Assembly: GCA_033239125.1 (NCBI GenBank)
Contig: BSWB01000001.1
Location: 114,198,916 to 114,262,915, forward strand
Source of the DNA: Fagopyrum homotropicum
Taxonomy: Eukaryota > Streptophyta > Magnoliopsida > Caryophyllales > Polygonaceae
DNA length: 64,000 nucleotides
Direction of reading: 5' to 3'
How positions within the stretch are numbered: the first letter of the stretch is position 1; every line of letters begins with the position of its first letter. The position numbers and the translations under genes were made by a program. This document shows positions 11,584-21,238 of this stretch, one piece after another. The notes under the pieces were generated by a model. It did no database searches, was not told the origin of the DNA, and saw only the letters and a list, made by a program, of their open reading frames with translations.

Positions 11584-13056
11584 ATGCGCAGGTCTAGGAA
11601 CACCAAAGATCTCTTGCCTCTTGATCAAGAGCTAGAGAAATCTTTAAGGCAAAAGCGCAAGGAAAAGAAGATGGCTGAGGGACACGAACGTGATCTTCAA
11701 GCGGAGTTAGCGGAGAAGGAAGCTCAACTCCAATGGAATGAGACTCTCCGCCAAGATGAGATGGACCGTCATCAATCTCAAGTTAACAATCTACAAGACA
11801 TGATCTTCCAGATGAGGGTAGAGATGAGCGACCTTAAGAATAAGGGAAGCAAGAAATCCTCAAGGAAAGGATCAAGATCTAGAAGAAGAAGTCATTCATC
11901 TGCTGATGATAGTGATTCTTCCATGCCACCGTTGGAAGAAATTGATCCCACTATCAATATGAATCCTTTTCATCCACGAGGAGCTGCCAATCGCCGCATT
12001 CCGCCTAGGAATGTGAGAGTCGAACGTGTAGATAATGAGCCAAGAACTCTTGGCCAGCGGATGGATCCAACACAACAACCACGCCGCTTGGGCGTGAATT
12101 TCGATGCTGAAGATGTGCAAGGGTTTAGCTTCAACCCTCAAGTCATTACTCTTGTTCGCCAAAACCAATTTGGCGGGACAAGCACTGAATCTCCACACCA
12201 ACACTTGCAGAACTTTGAGTGTATGATGGAGACAATGAGACCAAAGAGCGCTACTACCAACAGCTATAAGCTCAAACCTTTCTTCTTCTCCTTGAAGGGG
12301 AAAGCGTTATCTTGGTATCAAGCTCTTCCTAGTGGGAAACTAGACACGTGGGAAGACCTTTCCGCGGAATTCCTCACCAAATTCTTTCCGCCATCCAAAA
12401 CGGCGGAACTTAGAGGTAAGATTAATGCTTTTTCCATGAGACCTAACGAAAGTTTGTTTCAATCTTGGGAAAGGTTTCAGGATTTGCTCTTGGATTGCCC
12501 TCATCATGGCATATCCAAACTTGCCTTGCTGGAGATCTACTACAAGGGGTTAGATGCGGGAACGCAATTCAACCTCCAATCCCTCTCATGTGGAACATTC
12601 ATGGACATGAGAGAAGATGACGCTTGGGACTTCATTGAGAAGAAAGCAAGAGTCATAGAGAAGTATTCCCACCGGAAAGTGGAAGGAAATCGTGTGGAGC
12701 AAGGAGCAAAGCTCACACATGAAGCTCAAAATCAGATTTTCTCCCTCAACAATGAGATCAAAGAGTTGAAGGAGGCTATCAAGACCAACTTCCCAAAGCA
12801 ACAAGGGAAGGATGTTGGCTATTTGGGCAACAATAATGGCGGCAACAACAATAACCGGAATAACAACCGGAATAACAACTGGAATGGAAATAACAACAAC
12901 CGGAACAACGATTGGAACAACAATAGGGGTTCAAACAACAACAATTGGCGCTCCAATCAACAAAACTCCGGTAACTCTTATCCTTCCAATTCTAATTCAC
13001 TAACTCCACCTTTCCTCTTCCTCTACTCCTTTGAAAAGCCAGGGGCAATCATCTAA
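11584..13056 (+). CDS. Gag protein, element B (C-terminal frameshift)
   Basis: Capsid/nucleocapsid protein of an Athila element, expected to form the virus-like particle. The start ATG at 11584 follows the primer site by 80 bases and opens MRRSRNTKDLL, also recognisable in C. A charged coiled-coil segment spans about residues 15-95, an RS-rich patch 90-112, and the conserved capsid domain about 170-365 (FFFSLKGKALSWYQ, EFLTKFFPPSKTAELRGKI, SWERFQDLLLDCPHHGI). An Asn-rich low-complexity tail (about 415-470) stands where other gypsy gags have a zinc knuckle; I see no CCHC. The last residues after about 478 are out of frame: an extra base in CCACCTTTCC moves the reading away from the protease frame, with which gag is continuous in C and D2. 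In B the ORF therefore ends early. Confidence 0.9.
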   Translation: MRRSRNTKDLLPLDQELEKSLRQKRKEKKMAEGHERDLQAELAEKEAQLQWNETLRQDEMDRHQSQVNNLQDMIFQMRVEMSDLKNKGSKKSSRKGSRSRRRSHSSADDSDSSMPPLEEIDPTINMNPFHPRGAANRRIPPRNVRVERVDNEPRTLGQRMDPTQQPRRLGVNFDAEDVQGFSFNPQVITLVRQNQFGGTSTESPHQHLQNFECMMETMRPKSATTNSYKLKPFFFSLKGKALSWYQALPSGKLDTWEDLSAEFLTKFFPPSKTAELRGKINAFSMRPNESLFQSWERFQDLLLDCPHHGISKLALLEIYYKGLDAGTQFNLQSLSCGTFMDMREDDAWDFIEKKARVIEKYSHRKVEGNRVEQGAKLTHEAQNQIFSLNNEIKELKEAIKTNFPKQQGKDVGYLGNNNGGNNNNRNNNRNNNWNGNNNNRNNDWNNNRGSNNNNWRSNQQNSGNSYPSNSNSLTPPFLFLYSFEKPGAII

Positions 13057-13861
13057 TGGAGGAAACACTTCGGGGAAGGAGAAACCCGATCCCATATTGG
13101 AAACAATTTTGGGAAAGCTTCAAGGGTTGGAGAACCGCCTCATCAAGGTTGATGATCAAGTTTCTAAGGTTGACAAAGCTCAAAAGGTTTTAGAAAACCA
13201 AATGTTCAACCAAGCGGAGGAAGTTCCTAGGAATCAAGGGAAGCTTCCAGGAAAGACGGAGGATAACCCTAAGGGAAGGGTGATGGCGATTACAACTAGG
13301 AGCGGAGTGACAACCACCGATCCGCAGCCTACGTTCCTTGAAGTCCCCGTAGAGAAGGACAAGGAGAAGGGGAAGGAGAAGGAAAATGTCTATGTTCCTC
13401 CTCCAGCTTACAAACCTCCCCTACCATTCCCTCAATCTAGAGCGCGAGCGCGCCTAGACAAACAATTCGGTAAGTTCATAGAACTCATGAGTAAGCTGCA
13501 TATTAACATACCATTTATTGATGCTATTGTAGGTATGCCGGCTTATGGCAAGTTCTTGAAGGAGCTCCTCTCCAACAAGAGGAAGTTAGAGGACTTTGGT
13601 GAGGTCAAGATGAGTTCGGATTCTTCGGATCTCATCAAGACCATGAAGGAGAAAATGCCCCCAAAGCTGAAGGATCCGGGGTCATTTTGCATTCCCATAG
13701 GAGTGGGAGATGTCACATACGATGCGTTATGTGACTTAGGAGCAAGTGTGAGCATCATACCACTTGCATTGTGTAGGAAGATCGGTTTAGGTGACCCTAA
13801 ACCGGTGAAGATGACGTTGTACATGGCGGATCGATCCATCACTCGCCCGTCGGTATTGTAG
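13031..13861 (+). pseudogene. Gag tail and protease N-terminal part, element B
   Basis: Continues the gag frame after the indel near 13010, so the first codon is not a real start. It encodes a linker (LETILGKLQGLENRL), the conserved RVMAITTRSG, a Pro-rich stretch (VPPPAYKPPLPFPQSRARARLDK), the segment LHINIPFIDAIVGMPAYGKFLKELLSNKRKLED, and then the protease core with YDALCDLGASVSIIPL. DLGA is the Athila form of the aspartic protease D-T/S-G-A motif. The ORF ends at 13859-13861 because one base is missing from CGCCCGTCGG at about 13850 compared with C and D2. The protease continues in the next ORF. Confidence 0.87.
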
Positions 13862-15939
13862 AAGACGTCCCGGTCAAGCTAGGTAAATTCTTTGTTCCCA
13901 TTGATTTTGTCGTGCTTGACATTCCTGTAGATAGTCCGGTCCCGATCATACTCGGAAGACCGTTTCTTGCAACTTCCGGCTGCATAGTCGATTGCAAAAA
14001 TGGTAGACTCGCTTTTGATATAGGAGAAGAGAAAGTAGAGTTCGTTCTTTCCACTCTAGTGAAGGAGCCAATCTTTGATGAGGATATTTACGATATCCAA
14101 GATGAAGAAGGTTTGTCTAGAGAAGAGGTAAGTGCGATTCTCTTTAACGATCCTTTGCAAAAAGTTATCACTATGAGTCTAACCAATGTAGGGGAAGATG
14201 AAGAGTGCAATGAGGCAATTGAAGCCTTAGAAGCACAAGAAGAGATGCATGAAGAGGAGTTTGAGAAACTCCACGATGAGGCTGAGAATGTCAGAATCCA
14301 CGGTCATACCCTGTATTCCAGGACCGTGGATTCCATAACCAAAATCGTGCCTCATTCCAGGGGATTATATGGCCGTGGAGAAGATGTGACAACCGTATTT
14401 CCCTTCCACGCCCTAAACCACGGCCGTGGAGGACAAGATCCACCCGTAATTTTGGCCGTGGAAGAGAGTGATCGAGACATTTCTTCAACTTTTTCTGATT
14501 CTTCTCCAACACACTCAACACCCTTAGAAACTTCTAAGGAAATGCTGGATGCTTCTCAAGGATCATTGGAAGCTCCGAAAGCAATGGAACTCAAACCACT
14601 TCCTACTCATCTAAGGTACGCTTTTCTAGGATCTAATTCTACCTTTCCGGTTATCGTTAGTTCCGAACTAAGCATAGATGAACACGAACAACTCATGATT
14701 GTCCTTAGGAAACGTAGGAAGGCTATAGGCTATACTATCGAGGACTTAGTAGGAATTAAACCCTCCCTATGCATGCATAAGATACTAATGGAGGAAGACT
14801 TTAGAACTTCGAGACAACCTCAAAGGCTGTTGAATCCGACCATGAAGGAGGTTGTCAAGAAGGAAATTCTTAATCTTCTTGATGCAGGTATCATCTATCC
14901 TATCTCCGATAGTAAGTGGGTGAGCCCAGTTCAAGTAGTTCCGAAGAAGGGAGGAATGACGGTCATCACCAACAAGAACAACGAACTCATTCCTACCCGA
15001 ACCGTAACTGGATGGCGGATGTTCATAGACTACCGCAAGCTCAACAACGCAACGCGGAAGGATCATTTTCCATTGCCATTCATTGATCAAATGCTTGAAA
15101 GGTTAGCGCAACATTCACATTTTTGCTACCTTGACGGCTATAGTGGTTTCTTTCAGATTCCGATACATCCAGACGATCAGGAGAAGACCACATTCACGTG
15201 CCCTTGGGGTACGTTTGCTTATAGGAGAATGCCGTTCGGGCTTTGCAACGCCCCAACCACCTTCCAACGGTGCATGATGGCCATCTTCTCCGAATACATA
15301 GAGGAAATCATGGAAGTCTTCATGGACGACTTCTCCGTATACGGTTCCTCTTTTAACGATTGCCTTTCTAACCTTTCTCTTGTTTTGCAAAGGTGTGAAG
15401 ACACTAACCTAGTTCTTAATTGGGAGAAGTGTCAATTCATGGTTAAGGAAGGAATTGTATTAGGTCACTTAGTCTCTAGTAGAGGGATAGAGGTAGACAA
15501 GGCTAAGATAGAGACCATAGAGAAACTTCCTCCCCCAATTTCGGTGAAAGGAATACAAAGTTTCCTAGGACATGCTGGATTTTATAGACGTTTCATCAAG
15601 GACTTTTCTAAGATATCAAAACCTCTCACTAATCTATTGATGAAGGATGCGGTTTTTGAGTTTTCGCAGGAATGTTTGGATGCGTTTAACACCATTCGGC
15701 AAGCTCTAATCTCAACACCTATTATCCAACCTCCGGATTGGACTCTACCCTTTGAGATTATGTGCGATGCTAGTGACGTAGCTATTGGAGCTATTCTTGG
15801 ACAACGAAAGGAAGGGCGAACCCATGCCATATACTATGCTAGCAAGACGCTAGATGAAGTGCAGCTCAACTACGCCACTACCGAGAAAGAGTTTTTAGCC
15901 ATTGTCTATGCTATTGACAAATTCGCTCTTATCTTGTAG
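13862..15939 (+). pseudogene. Protease end, RT and RNase H, element B
   Basis: Frame open from just after the 13850 indel. It encodes the rest of the protease (VVLDIPVDSPVPIILGRPFL), an acidic linker, then a segment (about 14290-14470) whose DNA is a cluster of the family palindrome (translated as repeated YGRG and NHGRG), then RT. RT shows MFIDYRKLNN, FCYLDGYSGFFQI, the catalytic FMDD at 15319-15330 and FLGHAGFYRRFIKDFS. RNase H begins at about 15740 (FEIMCDASDVAIGAILGQ) and YYASKTLDEVQLNYATTEKEFLAI follows. The ORF ends at 15939 because a C is missing from AAATTCGCTC at about 15922. All catalytic RT motifs are intact, so only indels break this copy. Confidence 0.9.
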
Positions 15940-16233
15940 GTGCAAAGGTGATTGTCTACACGGATCATGCTGTGATCCGGTACCTCCTTGCGAAGAAAGA
16001 TGCGAAGCCAAGGCTGATTAGATGGATTCTTCTCCTACAAGAATTCGATCTTGAGATCCGCGACAAGAAAGGTTCAGAAAATTCTGTTGCGGATCACTTG
16101 AGTCGTCTAACACATCTAGAGGACGACCATCTACCCATTGATGACTCCTTTCCGGACGAACACCTACATATCATAGAGGAGTGCATCAACATGATCTACA
16201 AAGGTAACGAACCATGGTTTGCTGATTTTGTTT
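15940..16233 (+). pseudogene. RNase H C-terminal part, element B
   Basis: Continues RNase H in the frame that follows the 15922 indel: VIVYTDHAVIRYLL, RLIRWILLLQEFDLEIRDKKGSEN and VADHLSRL, the standard gypsy RNase H end, followed by the connection EPWFADFV to the integrase. An extra T in GTTTAAC at about 16230 shifts the frame again, ending the ORF just before the integrase. Confidence 0.87.
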
Positions 16234-17490
16234 AACTATTTGGTTTGCCAGGAGATACCACCCGGACTATCCTACGCACAAAGGAAGAAGTTCTTTAAGG
16301 ACGTCCGAGAATACTATTGGAACGAGCCTCTCCTCTTCAAGAGAGGTCCGGATGGCATCACTCGGCGATGTGTGCCGGAAGATGAGATGCAAAGTGTCAT
16401 CCGTCATTGTCATTCACTACCTTGTGGAGGACACGCTAGTTCGAACAAGACTAGCGCAAAGGTATTGCAATCTGGATTCTTTTGGCCTACTTTGTTTAGA
16501 GATGTGCAATCCTTTGTTTCTTGCTGCGATGCTTGTCAAAGAACAGGCAATATCTCTAGGAGGAATGAGATGCCCCTCAACAACATCCAGGAAGTGGAGA
16601 TTTTCGACGTATGGGGAGTCGATTTCATGGGACCATTCCCATCCTCTTGTGGAAACCAATACATACTATTGGCGGTAGACTACGTTTCTAGATGGGTGGA
16701 AGCAATTGCCTCTCCCACCAATGATGCCATGGTGGTGGTTAAGTTCTTCAACAAGACCATTTTCCCGCGATTTGGGACGCCAAGGACGATCATTAGTGAT
16801 GGAGGTTCTCACTTCATAGCCCGTCGCTTTGAAGCTCTACTAGCTAAGTATGGGGTTACTCACAAGATCGCTACCCCTTACCATCCACAAACAAGTGGAC
16901 AAGTTGAGATCTCAAATAGAGGGATCAAAGGAATCCTAGAGAAGACGGTTTCAAGGACTAGGAAGGATTGGTCCTTGAAGCTTGACGATGCATTGTGGGC
17001 ATACCGGACTGCATATAAGACTCCCATAGGAACCACACCATACAACCTTGTGTATGGGAAGTCTTGTCACTTGCCGGTAGAGTTGGAGCACAAAGCGTTT
17101 TGGGCTATCAAGTGGTTGAACTTCAGCATGAAAGAAGCGGGAGAGAAGCGTCTCCTAGACATCAATGAGCTGGATGAACTCCGCTTGAACGCTTATGAAA
17201 ATGCTAAGATCTATAAGGAGAGAGCAAAGCGTTGGCATGATAAGCATATCATTCCAAAGGACTTCAAAGAAGGAGATCAAGTTCTCTTCTTCAATTCAAG
17301 GCTTCGTCTCTTTCCAGGTAAGCTTAAATCTCGTTGGACCGGACCTTTTCTAATTAAGCGTATTTTCCCCCATGGTGCAGTTGATGTATGGGGTGAAGCG
17401 AGCGGAACTTTTAAGGTGAACGGCCAACGACTCAAGAAGTATACGCCGAAACTCCAAACTGAGGAGTTTGCGCCTACCGCACTCGAATAA
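16234..17490 (+). CDS. Integrase, element B
   Basis: Integrase domain open to TAA at 17488-17490, with no internal damage. The N-terminal zinc-binding HHCC is visible (H in IRHCH, H in GGH, then CCDAC). The catalytic triad is D in WGVDFMG, D in IISDGGSHF and E in SGQVEISN. A C-terminal GPF module (SRWTGPFLIKRIFPHGAVDVW) follows. In a working element this would be the C-terminal part of the polyprotein, released by the protease, and would insert the cDNA with 5-bp duplications. No independent start is expected; the coordinate given is where the frame begins after the upstream indel. Confidence 0.93.
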   Translation, partial: NYLVCQEIPPGLSYAQRKKFFKDVREYYWNEPLLFKRGPDGITRRCVPEDEMQSVIRHCHSLPCGGHASSNKTSAKVLQSGFFWPTLFRDVQSFVSCCDACQRTGNISRRNEMPLNNIQEVEIFDVWGVDFMGPFPSSCGNQYILLAVDYVSRWVEAIASPTNDAMVVVKFFNKTIFPRFGTPRTIISDGGSHFIARRFEALLAKYGVTHKIATPYHPQTSGQVEISNRGIKGILEKTVSRTRKDWSLKLDDALWAYRTAYKTPIGTTPYNLVYGKSCHLPVELEHKAFWAIKWLNFSMKEAGEKRLLDINELDELRLNAYENAKIYKERAKRWHDKHIIPKDFKEGDQVLFFNSRLRLFPGKLKSRWTGPFLIKRIFPHGAVDVWGEASGTFKVNGQRLKKYTPKLQTEEFAPTALE

Positions 17491-17531
17491 GTGCGAGATT
17501 GGTCTAGCTACGGACCTTAAACAAACCGCTT

Positions 17532-17549
17532 CTTGGGAGGCAACCCAAG
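17532..17549 (+). other. Conserved post-pol hairpin, element B
   Basis: CTTGGG, loop AGGCAA, CCCAAG, about 40 bases after the integrase stop. The same hairpin, with the preceding word GACCTTAAA, follows the integrase in D2 (55670-55686) and D3 (62985-63002). No coding role in B or D2. Confidence 0.7.
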
Positions 17550-17734
17550 GTATTGCATTTTTGTTTTTGTTTTCGATCCATAGATTAGCTTAGTATAGAC
17601 GTTTGTTTGCTTTGTTTTTGCCTCGATTTCTTCCGGTAGGTTCGTGTTTTTGGATGTAGGAACGATGGAAAAGGGAAAGAGGAGGATAATGTCGAAGAAA
17701 AGTGACGAAATTTGGACTTTGGAGCTTTACAGAG

Positions 17735-18321
17735 GATTCCACGGTCTAAATTACGGTCGTCATAGCTACTGTAGCCGTAATTTTCAAAAGCCTTTGAAAA
17801 ATCACCAAAACCACGGTTCCGTACACTTCCACGGCCGTGGAACACCCCGACAGACCGTGATTTTCAAAATTTTGCCTGCGACTATATAAGCCACATTCTT
17901 CACAAATTCATCCCAAAAATCCCTCTTTCCACGACCTAAGTGCCGACAACCCACGACCCCCTCTCAAATCTTCGTTTCCTAATCGTTTTCAACGATTCTT
18001 CTCCCTAAATTGCAGCAAATTCAACCACAAACAAGATCCAAGCGACGAATCGAACGGAAATTCACCAACAAACGCGCATTTCGGATTTTTCAATCCGAAA
18101 AAGAGGTTTTCTTTTCCCTTCTTGATTCTTGCCGATTTGGTTGTTTTTGTTAGAGATTTTTAGGAAGAACTGATTGAGATTGGAGGAAATTAGACTAGGA
18201 CTGCCTGTTGTGGAAATTAACTGTTGATTTGCTGAGATTTGTGATTTTCTGAGACGAATCACGGTCTCTGGGTAAATTACGGCCGTGGTTTGCTAAAGAA
18301 CAGACCTTAATTTTGAGCAGA
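17735..18321 (+). promoter_or_regulatory. Putative internal promoter and leader of second ORF, element B
   Basis: Between the integrase and the second ORF. Several copies of the family palindrome (CCACGGTC, TTACGGTCGT, and TTCCACGGCCGTGGAA near 17828) precede TATATAAG at 17883-17890. A leader of about 400 bases follows, and just before the ORF, at 18260-18310, stands GGTCT ... ACGGCCGT ... AGACC. This is the same order as in the LTR: palindrome cluster, TATA, leader, paired motif. It is inferred, not shown, that transcription starts here. Confidence 0.5.
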
Positions 18322-19890
18322 ATGGATTTCGTGAGAACAGTTTCAGGGAGGATAAAAGAGAAGAAGAATGAGCAGAATAAGAAAAGGAAGGGTAATCCCT
18401 CCTCCTCCTCATCCTCTAGGGCACTACCACCCTCTTCAACTTCACCTCCATTCTCACCTTCACCTCCATCTTCACCTCCTCACCCTAGAGTCCCGACCAT
18501 ACACGACGATCATGTTGATGCACTTGATAGGATCAACGAGAGGGCAGTGATTGGCCCTAGATATTTGTTGTTGGAGGATCTACTTCCTCTCAACATAGTG
18601 GATGATCTTACATGGCTCTTGGATAGAGCCGGATTACTTGTCTTCACGAATATTCGTGAAGATGCATATGAGGAGATTACAAGGGAGGTTGTGACATCCT
18701 TTGAGCACAGCCACGTAGACAGGACCGTCTCTTTCCGCCTCATGGCGAGAGATTATCAGTTGAGTATCCGTGAGTTTGGGACCATTTTCGGGTTCCATGA
18801 GACCTTTAATGATCGATTTCCGAGTGGTATTTACCCCAAGGACTTTTGGGAGGAGGTGGCTATGATATACGCTAGCGAGGACCGCTGGCAACCCGCTGAC
18901 ACCAAGGCTAGATTGATGTACCATCTAGCCTTGAAGATAGCTCACCGTGTTCTTTCGGAGTGTCTCTTTCCTAGGACGGAGACGCCCCAAAAGATCAAGA
19001 CGGATGAGCTATTCTTGCTTTACTGCATGCTTTATGGACGCCGGGCTGATTGTGCCACTCTCTTGGCTGCTACGATGAGCAAGCTCAAGAACAAGAAGAA
19101 GGGGAACATCGGATATGGTGGGATAGTTACCCACATTGCTAGGAGTTTTGTCGACTTTTCTGCTTGCACCCGCATACCGGCCGTTCCTTTAGGGCTACAT
19201 GCTTTCATGGTTAGGGGTCTCATTTTTCCCACACATAGAGGTCCGCCTTATGCGGGCATGCCTTGGGAGAGTAGGACGGGTAGGGGTATAGAGTGGCTAC
19301 CGGAGTACTCCATTATGGCTGGACGCCATAATTGGAAGGAGACGTTCGCTGCGATGCATGCGAACAGGATAGCAGCTCCCCCTTATGCCCCACCACCGGT
19401 TGTCGAGGAGGAGGATATGGGAGATCAGTTTGAGAGTGGAGGAGGAGCGGAGCAGGAGTTTGGCACGTTTCCGGACCAGCCGGAGGCGGCCCCAGATGTA
19501 CCTAGACGCTCTCCACGACCAGCTAGAGCCTCAGGCTCGTCATCTCGCCGCGCTAGCGTGAGTGAGAGGCCCACATGGATGATCACACCTCCCTCACGGT
19601 ATGGCATTCCCCCTCCTTGGTCCACCGAGCAGCCAGCAGCACCTCCACCAGCACCAGCACCATCCGACGCCCCAGCATGGTACAGTCAGGCCCCGGGATG
19701 GTACGAGCAGATGCCGGATTGGGCTACCGGACTTTCAGAGAGAGTGGGAGCATTGGAGATCCAAGCCGATGCTAGAGACGGACGCCTAGACGACCTTGAC
19801 CACATGATGAGGGACGTCTACCGCCAGCAGTTTGGGCGGTTCTATGATCCGAGCTTCTCTCCATTCCCACCTCCGCCGGCACCACAGTGA
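18322..19890 (+). CDS. Athila second ORF (post-pol), element B, intact
   Basis: The only clearly undamaged long ORF of element B besides the integrase: 522 residues from ATG 18322 (MDFVRTVSG) to TGA 19888-19890. A Lys-rich then Ser/Pro-rich N-terminus (residues 10-60) is followed by a conserved globular part (about 75-350) with GPRYLLLEDL, EEITREVVTSFEHSH, VSFRLM, SIREFGTIFGF, MIYASEDRW and PRTETPQKIKTDELFLLY, then an acidic, Pro/Trp-rich tail (370-522) with PGWYEQMPDWA. The position matches the so-called env-like ORF of Athila/Calypso elements, and the sequence resembles proteins annotated as Athila ORF-1 or putative plant transposon protein. I find no signal peptide, transmembrane helix or envelope motif. 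The function is unknown. It has its own TATA-like site upstream. Confidence 0.85.
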   Translation: MDFVRTVSGRIKEKKNEQNKKRKGNPSSSSSSRALPPSSTSPPFSPSPPSSPPHPRVPTIHDDHVDALDRINERAVIGPRYLLLEDLLPLNIVDDLTWLLDRAGLLVFTNIREDAYEEITREVVTSFEHSHVDRTVSFRLMARDYQLSIREFGTIFGFHETFNDRFPSGIYPKDFWEEVAMIYASEDRWQPADTKARLMYHLALKIAHRVLSECLFPRTETPQKIKTDELFLLYCMLYGRRADCATLLAATMSKLKNKKKGNIGYGGIVTHIARSFVDFSACTRIPAVPLGLHAFMVRGLIFPTHRGPPYAGMPWESRTGRGIEWLPEYSIMAGRHNWKETFAAMHANRIAAPPYAPPPVVEEEDMGDQFESGGGAEQEFGTFPDQPEAAPDVPRRSPRPARASGSSSRRASVSERPTWMITPPSRYGIPPPWSTEQPAAPPPAPAPSDAPAWYSQAPGWYEQMPDWATGLSERVGALEIQADARDGRLDDLDHMMRDVYRQQFGRFYDPSFSPFPPPPAPQ

Positions 19891-20000
19891 CTTGATGCAT
19901 GACCGTTCATTTTAGACATTCCCGCCACCACTTTGTGAGTTTCTTTTTCTTTTCCTCTTTTCTTTCTTTCTTTTTGAACATTAGGGACAATGTTCGTCCT

Positions 20001-20010
20001 AAGTATGGGG
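20001..20010 (+). promoter_or_regulatory. Internal polypurine-tract-like site, element B
   Basis: AAGTATGGGG followed by TGGGATG, in the same place and with the same AGGGACAA context as in A, 1.2 kb before the LTR. Confidence 0.45.
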
Positions 20011-21223
20011 TGGGATGTACTAAAAGTTTGTAATAACTCTACTCACTATGTTGCTTTCATTCGAGACTATCATTGCATGTTCATTATGTGTTTCACGTTT
20101 CATTATTGCATTGCATGAAAAAGAACTTGAAAAAAAAAAACCATAAAAATTGAAAAATTTTGAAAAATTTTGTGCTTCTAATGAATTGAGATGATTTCTA
20201 TGATAATCACTACTTGTGAATTGAGTTTGATGACAATTGCATGCTTAAAAGAATTGTGAATTGAAAAGAATTTGAATGAATGAGTTTTACCTCTTTTGCA
20301 AGTTTCATAATGTGATAAATGTTACCTAAATCATGTTGAGAAATTGAAGTTGAAATCACACTATAAGTTCTTATACTTCTTGTTGAGATGATTAAGGCAA
20401 TTCGATTTTTCTTCCATCTTTCTTTGATCATTTTAGCCCCTCATTGAAATATTAGCCTCCTTTACCTATCCGGGAACTTGGAGAAGTGAATGAAAAAGGC
20501 ATGTTTGATGTGGGAGGGCCATGAGAGCAATTATTTGCAATCAAAAGAATAGAAAGAAATTGTAGGTTTGGGGAAGTCAATCATGACGATGAGTAACTCG
20601 GCACCATTCACATAGCCGGGTGTTTGTGTCTTGCCAAAGTCGGATTGAGCGATATTCCTAGCGGATTATGGTATGTGCGCTAAGGGTTTGAGGCATCTCA
20701 TAAAAATTGAGAAACGCCAATCTCCTAGGCTTCGGTTTTTGTGCACCTCTATCCATAACTCCAAAAGTAAAGTCGAAAAATGAAAAGAAGAGAGCGAAAA
20801 TCTAAGTTGAAGTGTTGCGGAAACCGCATAAGAAGAAGAAGGTAGTTGTCCACTTTCCCGGATTTATGCACCACATTTCCTTAAAGTCTTCCCTTCCTTT
20901 CCATATTCTAGACCTTTTCTTTGAAAGTCCTTAAGATCAAAAGAATGTTATATGACTTGGTGATCTAAATTGAAGTTTCTTATGATTGATTTTGATAATG
21001 TTTGAAGGTTATGATGCTTGTATAGAAGTTTGATTGATTCATAAATTTTCTTTGCTTTTTACTCTTTGATTGAGTGTGTGAAAGTTTGATAAACGATTGA
21101 AGCAAGGTTTGAGAATGATCTATTCTTTAGAAGGCACATTCATCCAAAAGAAGGTACACATATTTCATCCTAACTCTTGTTTAAAGCTTTTTGAAAGACC
21201 TTGCTTAGGGACAAGCAAGTGTT

Positions 21224-21233
21224 AAGTATGGGG
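21224..21233 (+). promoter_or_regulatory. Polypurine tract, element B
   Basis: AAGTATGGGG, TTATT, then LTR start TGTTAGCATG. Confidence 0.75.
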
Positions 21234-21238
21234 TTATT

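Larger units (their letters stand above)
19891..21238 (+). other. 3' noncoding region of element B
   Basis: About 1.35 kb, closely similar to 1538-2920 in A. Pyrimidine run, internal tract-like AAGTATGGGG at 20001-20010, the conserved block at 20383-20450, and the final tract AAGTATGGGG at 21224-21233 before the LTR. No gene seen. Confidence 0.8.

Noticed and set aside
11896..12204. Minus-strand ORFs across gag, pol and other genes (for example 11896-12204, 15115-15390, 36605-36976)
   Set aside because: Antisense shadows of real coding sequence with no recognisable domain or conserved partner in C or D2.
13005..13060. Programmed frameshift between gag and protease in B
   Set aside because: Gag and protease are in one frame in C and D2, so the B shift is best read as an indel (or a sequence error).
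18322..19890. Calling the second ORF an envelope gene
   Set aside because: Only its position suggests this; I see no signal peptide, membrane segment or fusion motif.
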